DNA from: Treponema sp. UBA4873
Lineage (GTDB): Bacteria; Spirochaetota; Spirochaetia; Treponematales; Treponemataceae
Direction: 5' to 3'
NCBI GenBank assembly: GCA_002399405.1
Contig: DHDP01000015.1
Coordinates: 1 to 39,295, forward strand
DNA length: 39,295 nt
Each line of letters begins with the position of its first letter. The first letter of the stretch is position 1. A program made the translations under genes and the position numbers. The notes under the pieces are model-generated. The model searched no databases and was not told where the DNA came from. It worked only from the letters and a program-made list of their open reading frames with translations. Positions 15,973-24,635 of the stretch are shown one piece after another.

Positions 15973-18339
15973 ATGTATCAGTCTTTTGTATATCTTGAGG
16001 TGCGTATTCTGCTGCCTCCCGTATCAGAAGTTTTTTCTCTAAGCGGAAGCGATGAAAAAAGCCGTAAAGTCACGGTGAACAGCGGGGTTATGCGGCGCGT
16101 TTTTACGCTCGCACGCTCTCTGGGATGCTGCATTCCCGAAAACGCGTCCGTGGAACGTCTCACGGGAAATATCGTAAAACCGACGAACGGCCGCGCACTG
16201 ACGGATTATTCCGTAAAAGTCGCCGAGGGCGGTTCCATGAACATCATGTTCCACTGCCGCTCGAAAACGATTCACATAGAAGAAGTCCGGATTGAAGAAG
16301 ACACGGGACGGCTCACGCACGCGGAAGGAAACACCCGCATGGATTTTACGTGGGCAGGATGCCCGAGCATCCGCGTGCATACGACGCCGTCGTTCGAAAC
16401 GGGAGAAGAGGCGCAGCTGTTCCTCGACGAACTGCGAAGGCTTACGGAATATCTGCACCTGACGAACGAAAACGCGGACGGAGCAATCCGCTGCAACGCA
16501 TTCGTCGCACTCTCCGAATATCCGGAGCTGCCGGATTATTACGTAAAACTGCGCAATCTCAACTCGTTCAATTTTGTGCGGAAGGCGATCAACAGCGAAC
16601 TTACCCGTCAGGAAAATCTGCTTACAAACGGGGAAATTGTCGGAAGCGAAAGCAGGCTCTGGAACGAAACGAAATCCTGTACGCAGTTTTATCAGGCGCG
16701 CGCGGAAGTCGTCCGCCGGTTCGAGCAGCTGAATCCTCCGCAGCTGATTCAGCTCGCACCGCTTGAAGCTCAGCTGCTTCAGGACGAGCCGCCTGTAGAA
16801 CTGCCGGAAGCGCGGCGCAGACGAATCAAGGAGCAGTACGGAGTTTCGCGGCTGCGTTCGGAATTTCTGTGCGACGACAAGGACCGCGCGGATTTTTTCG
16901 AAGCCGCTGTGCGCGCCGGCGCCGAGCCGCTTACGGCCGCCCACTGGATCGCGTCGGAAATAACAAGACTGCTCAATCAAAACGGACAGAAAATTTCGGA
17001 ACTGAAGATTACGCCCGAGCATTACGCGTACATAATCAAAAAACTCGCCGCCGGGGAAATACACAGCGCAACAGCGAAACACCTTCTGCAGTCGTCGTTC
17101 AAAACGGGGGCCGCGCCGTCAGGGCTGCTCAAAACGCTTCATCTCACCGAAATTTCCGATGAGAAAGAACTGCTGCCGTACGTGCGGAAGACCGTTACGG
17201 AAAACAAAAATCTGTGCGACCGTCTCAGAAACGGCGAAATGGCGCCGCTCGAATTCCTCACCGGGGAAGTGATGAAAGCGACGAACAACAAAGCGGTGCC
17301 TCAGATTGTTAAATCGCTCATCAAGCGGGAACTCAACATCAGCATCGTGTACATTCTCGCAATGGGCGGAGCCATATCCGCAGTCCGTCACGAGGACGGA
17401 ACTGTTATGAGCGGCGACTCGAACATACTGCGGACAATGGCCGACAGGTGCGTTCCCGGTATTCCGGTGCAGGTGATTTCCGTCGGACAGTTCCTCAGCG
17501 AGGAACTGGAACCGGGAGACTGGGCGTCGCTTATTGCAGAAATTTCCGCGCGCATCAACGCGGGAATCGCGAACGGCATCGTCGTCACGCACGGACGGGA
17601 TACGCTTTCATACACATCCGCGCTGCTGTACTGGCTCTTCTCCGACGCACAGGTACCGGTGGTCCTCACCGCGTCGTCTTCGCTGCCGGGAGAATCGACC
17701 GAGGCGGAGGAAAATCTGACGCTCGCAGTAAAAACGGCTGCGGAGAAAAAGACGGGCGTGTACGTCGCGTTCGGCGGGAAAATTCTGTCGCCCCTCAACC
17801 TGCGCTTCGAGCGCCCGACGCGCGACGGTTTCCGCAACTGGAATTTGAGCAGACAGGTGTTCACGGAAAGCGGCCCCGTCGCAACGCAGTTCGCCGACAT
17901 TTCCGAACCTGACCGCGACGTTATGGAGCGGCTTCTTACCGAAGCATCAGGGAAAATGCTCATCTGCCGGCTCTACCCGGGATTCCGCAGCGACTTGTAT
18001 AAAAAAATGATTGAGGAACAGATTCACACCGTTTTTCTGGAACTGTACGAAGCGGGGACGGGAGACATGCGTTCCAACGATTTCTCGCTCAAGCCGCTTC
18101 TCATGTACGGAAAACAGAAAAACGTCCGCTTCTACTGCACGTCGCAGCAGGAAACGAACGTCGCTTTTTCACAGTATATTACGTCGCTGCGCGTCTGGCG
18201 CGAAGGGGCCGTCCCGATGGGATATCTCACGACGGAATCGGCCGTTGCGCTGTACCTCGCGTGTTCGCTCGTGGCCGACTCGACGGCCGAACTCGACGAA
18301 CTCATGGAAACGTACGGCAATCAGTACAGCGAAAAATAG
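15973..18339 (+). CDS. GatB-like / asparaginase-like fusion, catalytic residues apparently lost
   Basis: A 788-residue protein fusing two modules of the Glu-tRNA(Gln) amidotransferase world. Residues about 1-455 resemble GatB: IHIEEVRIEEDTGRLTH (100-116), the AGCPSIRVHTTPSF segment, VKLRNLNSFNFVRKAI (191-206), and a C-terminal YqeY-like helical tail. The usual zinc cysteine pairs near the N terminus are missing. Residues about 457-788 resemble type I asparaginase/GatD, but the catalytic motifs are altered: the first-threonine motif (GGTI) reads MGGAI (Ala467), the HGTDT motif reads HGRDT (Arg542, Asp543 kept), and the usual lysine position appears to be Phe. The amidase is therefore probably inactive. 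The start uses CGGAG upstream; a start at 15949 is possible but unlikely. Role unknown; perhaps tRNA or protein binding. Confidence 0.8.
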   Translation: MYQSFVYLEVRILLPPVSEVFSLSGSDEKSRKVTVNSGVMRRVFTLARSLGCCIPENASVERLTGNIVKPTNGRALTDYSVKVAEGGSMNIMFHCRSKTIHIEEVRIEEDTGRLTHAEGNTRMDFTWAGCPSIRVHTTPSFETGEEAQLFLDELRRLTEYLHLTNENADGAIRCNAFVALSEYPELPDYYVKLRNLNSFNFVRKAINSELTRQENLLTNGEIVGSESRLWNETKSCTQFYQARAEVVRRFEQLNPPQLIQLAPLEAQLLQDEPPVELPEARRRRIKEQYGVSRLRSEFLCDDKDRADFFEAAVRAGAEPLTAAHWIASEITRLLNQNGQKISELKITPEHYAYIIKKLAAGEIHSATAKHLLQSSFKTGAAPSGLLKTLHLTEISDEKELLPYVRKTVTENKNLCDRLRNGEMAPLEFLTGEVMKATNNKAVPQIVKSLIKRELNISIVYILAMGGAISAVRHEDGTVMSGDSNILRTMADRCVPGIPVQVISVGQFLSEELEPGDWASLIAEISARINAGIANGIVVTHGRDTLSYTSALLYWLFSDAQVPVVLTASSSLPGESTEAEENLTLAVKTAAEKKTGVYVAFGGKILSPLNLRFERPTRDGFRNWNLSRQVFTESGPVATQFADISEPDRDVMERLLTEASGKMLICRLYPGFRSDLYKKMIEEQIHTVFLELYEAGTGDMRSNDFSLKPLLMYGKQKNVRFYCTSQQETNVAFSQYITSLRVWREGAVPMGYLTTESAVALYLACSLVADSTAELDELMETYGNQYSEK

Positions 18340-18340
18340 C

Positions 18341-20215
18341 CTAATCGGCTTCTTCCGCCGAAGTATTGCCGCTGGACATCGGAATATCCCCTTCGGGGAG
18401 AGCGTTCGCGGGCATGTTTGAAGACTCCGGTTCTTTAATAACGCGGCCGGAAGAATCGGTTTCCGTAAACGTACTCTTTTCCTCCGCTTCCTTCGCGGCA
18501 GAGGAATACGTAAGGCGGATTTTTTCAAGCTGCGACTTCTGGCGCGACTTAAGCAGCAGCGTTCCCGAATCAGAATTGTACACATACCCCGATGAATTGT
18601 ACGTCTCAAAACGCGGATCGGTTCTGAACGCCATGTCGTAAATATAAATCGACCTGAACGGTCTGATTCCGTTCACAAACAGATAGTGGGTGTATGTTTG
18701 CGGGAAGTCTATCGTGATGGTGATTGTTCCGAGGGTATCTTTTTCATACTTCAGGCCCGAAGCGCACGTCCATGCGTATACGGGCTGTCCGCTTTCGACT
18801 CCGAGAAGTACAAAATGCGGATAATAAGGATTGTTATGAATAATAACCGGATAAATATCTGCGAGCGTACGCAGATCGAATGACGCGCTTCCCGCAAGAT
18901 ACGAATTAATAATAAAATATCCTCCCTTCGTGAGCGCCTGATTACCGACTGCCTGTCCGTATCTGATGAGCGCGTCTCCGACTTCCGCCGCCTGCACGAC
19001 GGAAAGGAATGTGCCGTTTTCCGAAACAATGATATTCTTACCGTCGACGGCGCATGAAGAGGCGATTTTATCGACGCACTTTTCCACTGCCGGGAGCAGA
19101 ATCGACGCAAGCGCCGAGTTCTTAGCAAAAAGTGTGTCGTACGTGCGCAGAATATCCGCGGCCTGCATGACGGTGAGCGTTTTTCCGTCCGCGGCAGCGC
19201 CCGTGGCGAGAAGCGTTTTTACTGCGTCCGAGTCGGGATGTATGACCATGTAATCGGCGAGACCTTCGGCGGCGAACGACGACAGCGTGTTCCGCGCAAC
19301 TATGTCGCGGTAGTTGCTCATCTGCCGTTCGAGGGATTTGTACATTGCGGCAAGCGAATCGAAATACGGAGCGGAGAGATACGTCCGCTGCACGCCCTTT
19401 TTAAACGACGACGGAACCGCGTCGAGCGCTTCGTTGTACCTGCCCTTCTTCGCCATATCCGCGACAAAGGAAACAGCAGCCTGTTCCGTCACCGAAGACG
19501 CATTCTGCGGAAGCGAATTGAACGCCGTAATAAGATTCTGTTCGAACGCGCTGATAGTATCGTTGTATTCCGAAACGTCGGCGCCTTCCATATCGGCGAC
19601 GGCTTCGAACGAGAATGTTTTCGTTTTATCGAAGAAGACATACGAAGCCGTGTCGGTGTCGTCCGTGAGCGCGAGCGTGCTCGGATCTATTCCCGCCGCG
19701 GAAAGTTCCCACCGGCTGCTGCGCATCCCGATCTGCAGATTCGTATCCGACTGGCTTACGACGGTAGAACCGTTCATGAGCCGATACGGCAGATAAAAAG
19801 CGAATACGTCGGACGGCAGAACGGCCTTAATGGAAAGATGAGCCTTCGGTGTGTCGTCGGTCAGCGAAAAACGGAGTATGATGTTTCCGGTAAACGTAAA
19901 TTCGCAGGAAAGCGGACTCTTTTTTCCCCATGAGACAAGAGAGACGTTTCTTTTTGTGTTCGTTCCCAGATATGTTACGGCAGCGGAATGTTCATCGTCC
20001 GAAAGAAATGAAATTCCGTTAAACGACACGAGCATTTTATTCTTAAGCACAGGCCTGCCGTCCGCTGTCTTCGCTTCGGCAAGAGAGACGTGGAGATTTC
20101 CCAGTTTTTCTGATATAACTGAATCACTTCTAAATTGAAGGATAAAAATGCCGACAATAACAGCGGCATACACTATAAGAAGCCCTAATGACTTCTTTAC
20201 AATATTAGTATACAT
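18341..20215 (-). CDS. Membrane-anchored protein of unknown function
   Basis: A 624-residue protein I do not recognise. One N-terminal membrane segment (KSLGLLIVYAAVIVGIFILQF, about residues 8-28) probably anchors a large periplasmic part. The following 150 residues look beta-rich, reminiscent of an LptC/OstA-like entry but not diagnostic. The middle is helical and repeat-like, with many Ala/Ser. The C-terminal 70 residues are low-complexity, acidic and Ser/Glu-rich (ending SGNTSAEEAD). The start at 20215 is preferred over a TTG at 20251 because the promoter -35 covers the latter. It ends 1 nt from the stop of the convergent GatB-like fusion and is divergent from a TPR lipoprotein; a joint envelope role is possible but inferred. 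Confidence 0.7.
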   Translation of the reverse strand: MYTNIVKKSLGLLIVYAAVIVGIFILQFRSDSVISEKLGNLHVSLAEAKTADGRPVLKNKMLVSFNGISFLSDDEHSAAVTYLGTNTKRNVSLVSWGKKSPLSCEFTFTGNIILRFSLTDDTPKAHLSIKAVLPSDVFAFYLPYRLMNGSTVVSQSDTNLQIGMRSSRWELSAAGIDPSTLALTDDTDTASYVFFDKTKTFSFEAVADMEGADVSEYNDTISAFEQNLITAFNSLPQNASSVTEQAAVSFVADMAKKGRYNEALDAVPSSFKKGVQRTYLSAPYFDSLAAMYKSLERQMSNYRDIVARNTLSSFAAEGLADYMVIHPDSDAVKTLLATGAAADGKTLTVMQAADILRTYDTLFAKNSALASILLPAVEKCVDKIASSCAVDGKNIIVSENGTFLSVVQAAEVGDALIRYGQAVGNQALTKGGYFIINSYLAGSASFDLRTLADIYPVIIHNNPYYPHFVLLGVESGQPVYAWTCASGLKYEKDTLGTITITIDFPQTYTHYLFVNGIRPFRSIYIYDMAFRTDPRFETYNSSGYVYNSDSGTLLLKSRQKSQLEKIRLTYSSAAKEAEEKSTFTETDSSGRVIKEPESSNMPANALPEGDIPMSSGNTSAEEAD

Positions 20216-20222
20216 TGGTAGC

Positions 20223-20251
20223 AGTTTAGCTAATGACGGCAGGAATTTCAA
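20223..20251 (-). promoter_or_regulatory. Leaderless-type promoter of the membrane-anchored protein
   Basis: Minus strand: -35 TTGAAA (20246-20251), 17-nt spacer, -10 TAAACT (20223-20228), then seven bases (gctacca) and the ATG. There is no Shine-Dalgarno sequence, so a leaderless message is likely. Confidence 0.55.
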
Positions 20252-20292
20252 CTGTCCTGATTTTGAGAAACATATGCATCAAGGAAAGTGGA

Positions 20293-21798
20293 ATGAAAAA
20301 ACTGACTTTATCTGCAACTATCGTTCTGATTCTCGTATCTGTCTTATCGTCATGCGGCAGTACTCCGAAACAGGAAAAACAGCCCGTACTGCAGCAGGAA
20401 AGCGATGCCGGACAACAGGGAAAAAGTGAAACATCTGCCGCAGAAAGCGGAGCCGCAGCCGTAAATCAGCCGGAACCGGTACAAAATGAAGAGAACCCCG
20501 CAGAAGCGGCTCAGGTGCAGGATCCGCCGGACGTGTCTTTTGCGAAAAAGCTTAAAGAATATCTGGATAAAGACGATATGGCCGGAGCGCTCGCCTCGTT
20601 CGACACGATGAGCGACGCTCTCAAAGACGACACGGACCTGCAGATACTTCACGCATCCCTGCTTGTTTCAGCCGGACGCGGAGCGGAAGCTGCGGAAATA
20701 GGCAGCGCGCTGCAGGAAAAAGACGGCAAAAACATCAGTGTGCTTGAGCTCAACGCGCAGATAGCGGCGGTGAACGGAGACAAGAAAAAATCGAACGAAC
20801 TGGCAGGTCAGATTCTTGCAGCCGACCCGTACAACGCTTCCGCCAATATTCAGCTGGCACAGCAGCAGGTTCTGCAGCGCAAATACAAAATCGCGTACAA
20901 CTACTATAAAAAAGCGCTCACGAACGACCCTGATAACGCCGACGCGCTGTTCGGCTGCGCACAGATGGCGTATTATCTCGACAATCTCGACGAATCAAAA
21001 GCGACGTTCCAGAAAATTCTCGACAGAGACGGCACGAACGCCGGCGCGCTTGCATATATGGGAAAACTGTCTGCCGAGCAGGAAAAATACGTCCAGGCGA
21101 CAAAATACATTCAGGATGCGATCAAATACGCTCCGGACAACTACAGCTTCTACCTGGACCTCGGAACGTATCAGCGCAATCAGGAAAATTACGGCGAGGC
21201 TGAAAAAGCATGGACAAAGGCGGTCGGACTTAACCCGGATTACTTTCTTGCATACGCATACCGGGCCGGTTTGTACAATGAAATGAACCGCTACGCCGAC
21301 TCTCTTGCCGATTATTACAGCGTCGTGAAAACGAATCCGAAGTATTATTACGCCTACGAGGAAATAGGAATGCTCGAATGGCACGAAAAAAACTGGGCAA
21401 AATCGCGGGCAGGTTTTACGAAGGCGCTTGAGTTCAGCAAGGATAACTATTCCTACAAACTGATGGTTGCAGCGACGTATCTTAAAGAAAAGAATACGGT
21501 CGAGTGCAAAAATTTCCTCAAAACGGCCATGAGAAACATGGATACGACGTCGGTCGAATACGGCATGATGCGGTTGTACAACGATCAGGGAGGAATCAAT
21601 GCGGAAAACGCGATTCTTCCGAAAATCGATAAAATCGAAAAGACAACGCCCCGCGGAAAAATGTGGTTTTACATGGGGTTGTACTATGAGCTCAAGGGCT
21701 CGCAGAAACTTGCGGAAGAGTTCTACACAAAAATCATGAACATGCAGACGCCTATGTTTTTCGAATACGAACTCGCGGAATGGGGTCTCGGAAAATGA
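20293..21798 (+). CDS. TPR-repeat lipoprotein
   Basis: A 501-residue exported lipoprotein: signal peptide MKKLTLSATIVLILVSVLSSC with the lipobox LSSC (Cys21), then about 75 residues of Q/E/A-rich linker, then a series of tetratricopeptide repeats over the remaining length (for example NASANIQLAQQQVLQRKYKIA, DNADALFGCAQMAYYLDNLDE, YSFYLDLGTYQRNQENYGEAE). TPR arrays are protein-protein scaffolds, here in the periplasm or on the outer membrane. AAGGAAAGTGGA precedes the ATG; a longer in-frame start at 20233 would put non-signal residues before the lipobox. It is translationally coupled by ATGA overlap to the TraB-family gene, suggesting a shared function. Confidence 0.88.
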   Translation: MKKLTLSATIVLILVSVLSSCGSTPKQEKQPVLQQESDAGQQGKSETSAAESGAAAVNQPEPVQNEENPAEAAQVQDPPDVSFAKKLKEYLDKDDMAGALASFDTMSDALKDDTDLQILHASLLVSAGRGAEAAEIGSALQEKDGKNISVLELNAQIAAVNGDKKKSNELAGQILAADPYNASANIQLAQQQVLQRKYKIAYNYYKKALTNDPDNADALFGCAQMAYYLDNLDESKATFQKILDRDGTNAGALAYMGKLSAEQEKYVQATKYIQDAIKYAPDNYSFYLDLGTYQRNQENYGEAEKAWTKAVGLNPDYFLAYAYRAGLYNEMNRYADSLADYYSVVKTNPKYYYAYEEIGMLEWHEKNWAKSRAGFTKALEFSKDNYSYKLMVAATYLKEKNTVECKNFLKTAMRNMDTTSVEYGMMRLYNDQGGINAENAILPKIDKIEKTTPRGKMWFYMGLYYELKGSQKLAEEFYTKIMNMQTPMFFEYELAEWGLGK

Positions 21799-23018
21799 GT
21801 CAGACACAAAAATCATTGTCCCTCAACGGGAGGGAAATCACGCTGCTCGGAACGGCGCATATTTCAAACGAAAGCATCGCGGAAGTCTCCGGAACAATCA
21901 GAGCGATGAAACCTGACTGCGTCGCCATCGAACTCGACGAAAAACGCCGCGAATCGATGACTGATTCCGACGCGTACCGCAGCCTCGACGTAATCGCCGT
22001 GCTCAAACGGAAGGAAGGTTTCCTTCTCCTCGCGAATCTTGTGCTTGCGTCGTTTCAGCGACGCATGGGGCAGAACGTCGGCGTAAAACCGGGCGACGAA
22101 ATGCTTGCCGCTATGAAAGCTGCGGAAGAACTCGGCATTCCGTCGGTCATGGTTGACCGGCCGATCGCCGTCACACTGCGGCGCGCATGGGCGAAAAACT
22201 CGTTCTGGGGAAAAAGCAAACTCATATCCGCAATGATTGCAAGCGCGTTCGATAAAGAGGAAGTTTCTCCCGAACAGATCGAGGCGCTCAAAAAATCGAA
22301 CGAGATGGATTCCATGATGGCGGAACTCTCCGACTATCTCCCTGCAGTGAAGGAAGTGCTCATAGACGAGCGCGACAGGTATCTGGCCTGCCACATCTGG
22401 AATGCGGCCGGAAACAACGTGATCGCAGTGCTCGGCGCGGGACATCTTCCGGGCGTCCAGGCGCATCTTGAAAAAATCGCCGCAGGGGAAGAATCGACTG
22501 ATACGACGGAAATCAGCGAAATTCCCGAGAAAGGCGGCGCCGCAAAATACGCCGGCTGGATAATTCCGACTCTCATCGTCGTGCTCATCGCATTAGGTTT
22601 TATCTTCGGCGGACGGGGTACGGGAAGCGCAATGGTAGGCAGCTGGATTCTGGTGACCGGAACGTTCGCTGCGATCGGCACGCTTATCGCCGGAGGCCAT
22701 CCGCTCACCATACTTACCGCGTTCGTCGGCGCTCCCATAACGTCGCTCAGTCCGTTCATCGGCATAGGCATGCTCACCGGAATCGTACAGGCTGTAATCT
22801 GCAAACCGAAAGTTTCCGACATGGAAACGATTCAGGACGACGTCATGAAACTGAAAGGGTGGTACAGCAACAGGATTCTCCGCGTACTGCTCGTGTTTCT
22901 GCTGTCGTCGATAACCGGTTCAATAGGAACATTTGTCGCGGGAGCCGGCATACTGAAGGCGCTCAGCAGATTCTTTTCAAAAATAGGCGCGTGGTTTTTG
23001 GGGGTGTTTGCAAAATAA
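21795..23018 (+). CDS. TraB/PrgY family membrane protein
   Basis: A 407-residue TraB-family protein. The N-terminal domain (about 1-230) has the family hallmarks LLGTAHIS near the start, IELDEKRRESM, and GAGHLPG at its end, which form the proposed metal-site fold shared with PrgY and TIKI-like proteases. A Glu/Ser-rich linker is followed by a C-terminal region with four or five hydrophobic segments (about 255-407). PrgY blocks self-signalling by peptide pheromones, and TIKI cleaves Wnt; whether this homologue has protease activity is unknown. ATG overlaps the TPR lipoprotein's TGA. A hairpin follows about 7 bp after the stop. Confidence 0.85.
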   Translation: MSQTQKSLSLNGREITLLGTAHISNESIAEVSGTIRAMKPDCVAIELDEKRRESMTDSDAYRSLDVIAVLKRKEGFLLLANLVLASFQRRMGQNVGVKPGDEMLAAMKAAEELGIPSVMVDRPIAVTLRRAWAKNSFWGKSKLISAMIASAFDKEEVSPEQIEALKKSNEMDSMMAELSDYLPAVKEVLIDERDRYLACHIWNAAGNNVIAVLGAGHLPGVQAHLEKIAAGEESTDTTEISEIPEKGGAAKYAGWIIPTLIVVLIALGFIFGGRGTGSAMVGSWILVTGTFAAIGTLIAGGHPLTILTAFVGAPITSLSPFIGIGMLTGIVQAVICKPKVSDMETIQDDVMKLKGWYSNRILRVLLVFLLSSITGSIGTFVAGAGILKALSRFFSKIGAWFLGVFAK

Positions 23019-23024
23019 TTGCGG

Positions 23025-23057
23025 CGGACAAACGTTTCCGGAACGTGTCCGGCTTTT
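23025..23057 (+). terminator. Hairpin after the TraB gene
   Basis: Left arm CGGAC-(AA)-ACGTT (25-36), loop tccgg, right arm AACGTGTCCG, about 10 bp with a 2-nt bulge, then GC and TTTT. It lies between the convergent traB-like and fmt genes and is placed as a terminator for the plus-strand operon. Confidence 0.6.
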
Positions 23058-23074
23058 GAATTCGTTTCGTGCGT

Positions 23075-24022
23075 TTATTTCAACACAGTTCCCACAAAAT
23101 CGCGGGCGCCGTTCATAAATGATACGGCATCCATCGCTCTCTTAGCCTGTCGCTGAAGCATAGTCACGGCAAGAAGACCGCTTCCCGTCTGAATCATGAT
23201 GCCCTGTTTTTTGTCGAACGACACGACGGTGCCCGGCTGCGCAGTTCCGCCGCCGTCTGCAGAATGAGCCGTAAGTATGCGCAGCGGTTCGTCCTTTTCC
23301 GTCGTCCAGCAGCCCGGCTCGGGCGTGTATGCGCGGATCTGCGCGTCTATCTCAGCGGCCGTACGTGACCAGTCTATGCGGCCGTTTTCCTTCGTGATTA
23401 TTCCGGTGTACGAGGGCATTCCCGTCTGCGGTGTGCCGTGAGGGAGCATTCCCGTTTCCGACACGGTTTCCAGTATGCGGCGGATAAGAACGGCACCGTG
23501 TCCGGCACTGTAATCAAGCAGGGAGCCGGCCGTTTCCATGCCGTTCAGACGAACAATTTCCTGCGCCAGAATATCGCCCTCGTCCATTTCCTGTGCGATT
23601 TTCTGCACCGTAACGCCGGTTTCGCTGTCCATATTGAGGACAGCGGCGTTTACGGGCGTACAGCCGCGGTATTTCGGCAGCAGGGACGGATGAAGGTTAA
23701 TGCCGCCGAACCGGAACAGCGAGAGAAATTTCGGGCCGAATATGTGACCGTATGCAAAGCACACGAGAATATCGGAATTGACTGCGGCAATCTGTCCCCG
23801 GGCCGCAGCATCGAGATGCTCCGGCGTAAAAACGGGGATATTTTTTTCCTGAGCAAACCTGGCAACCGGCGTCGGAATAAGTTCCTTATGCCTTCCCTGC
23901 GCGCTCGGCGGATTCGTCAGAACGCCGGCAATCCCGTAACCGGATGCTGCGGCATTTTCAACCAGCAGCTCCAGCGTCTTCGCAGACGGTTCAGGACTTC
24001 CCGCATAAAGTACATGCACCAC
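23075..24022 (-). CDS. fmt: Methionyl-tRNA formyltransferase
   Basis: Formylates the amino group of initiator Met-tRNA with 10-formyl-tetrahydrofolate. The 315-residue protein has the catalytic triad at the family spacing: Asn109 and His111 in INLHPSLLPKYRG, and Asp147 in AQEMDEGD (E. coli numbering Asn106, His108, Asp144). The C-terminal tRNA-binding OB-like domain spans about 210-315. The first start codon is GTG at 24020-24022, whose first G is the last base of the def stop; a second GTG follows immediately. This one-base overlap couples it to def, so formylation and deformylation are encoded together, as in many bacteria. Confidence 0.95.
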   Translation of the reverse strand: MVHVLYAGSPEPSAKTLELLVENAAASGYGIAGVLTNPPSAQGRHKELIPTPVARFAQEKNIPVFTPEHLDAAARGQIAAVNSDILVCFAYGHIFGPKFLSLFRFGGINLHPSLLPKYRGCTPVNAAVLNMDSETGVTVQKIAQEMDEGDILAQEIVRLNGMETAGSLLDYSAGHGAVLIRRILETVSETGMLPHGTPQTGMPSYTGIITKENGRIDWSRTAAEIDAQIRAYTPEPGCWTTEKDEPLRILTAHSADGGGTAQPGTVVSFDKKQGIMIQTGSGLLAVTMLQRQAKRAMDAVSFMNGARDFVGTVLK

Positions 24023-24606
24023 TACGGATTTTCCTTTGCGGTTTTCTTTGCACCCTTCGCAGCAATTTTTGCCGCAATGCTGCGTTCCTTTGCTTCCTTC
24101 TCTGCGTGCTTTTTGACGGCACGTTCCTCCCGCTTTTTGAACTGCTCCTTCGTTTTTTCCGCAAACTCCGAATCGCCGCGGTCAATAAACAGAATACCGT
24201 CAAGATGATCGTACTCATGCTGAATGACGCGGGCCAGAAGACCGTCGGCCTCAAGCGTAAAAGGCCTGCCGTTTTCATTAAGCGCCTGCACCGTTACTTT
24301 TGCAGGGCGCTTTATCGATTCCCATACGCCGGGAATCGAAAGACATCCTTCGTCGTAATCGCTGAGCTCTTCGGAAGTCGCAATAATCTGCGGATTGATG
24401 AACACGCGGCGCACATTGTCGTCCGCAATTACAACGAACAGACGGATCGGCCGGCCGACCTGCGGACCGGCAAGGCCGACGCCGTCCGCTGCAATCATAG
24501 CCTCGAACATATCGTCGGTAAGCTTCCTGATTTCATCGGTTACTTCCGCAACTGGTTCGGCCTTTTCGCGGAGCACCTCTTCACCAAGTTTATATATCTT
24601 TATCAA
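24022..24606 (-). CDS. def: Peptide deformylase with basic C-terminal tail
   Basis: Removes the N-formyl group from nascent proteins. All three family motifs are present: GVGLAGPQVG (43-52; Gly in place of the usual second Ala), EGCLS with metal-ligand Cys88, and QHEYDHLDG with His130, Glu131 and His134. The core ends at about residue 145. The last 45 residues are Lys/Ala/Glu-rich and helical (RAVKKHAEKEAKERS and beyond), longer than in E. coli, perhaps for ribosome association. It uses a TTG start after AGGTGAGG. It is 29 bp downstream of hisD and probably cotranscribed with the his genes and fmt. Confidence 0.95.
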   Translation of the reverse strand: MIKIYKLGEEVLREKAEPVAEVTDEIRKLTDDMFEAMIAADGVGLAGPQVGRPIRLFVVIADDNVRRVFINPQIIATSEELSDYDEGCLSIPGVWESIKRPAKVTVQALNENGRPFTLEADGLLARVIQHEYDHLDGILFIDRGDSEFAEKTKEQFKKREERAVKKHAEKEAKERSIAAKIAAKGAKKTAKENP

Positions 24607-24635
24607 AACAAAACCTCACCTATAAAATATACCAA

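Noticed and set aside
15973..18339. Pseudogene of GatB plus asparaginase joined by deletion
   Set aside because: The 788-codon frame is uninterrupted with a good ribosome-binding site and conserved GatB segments, so a maintained fusion is more likely than decay.
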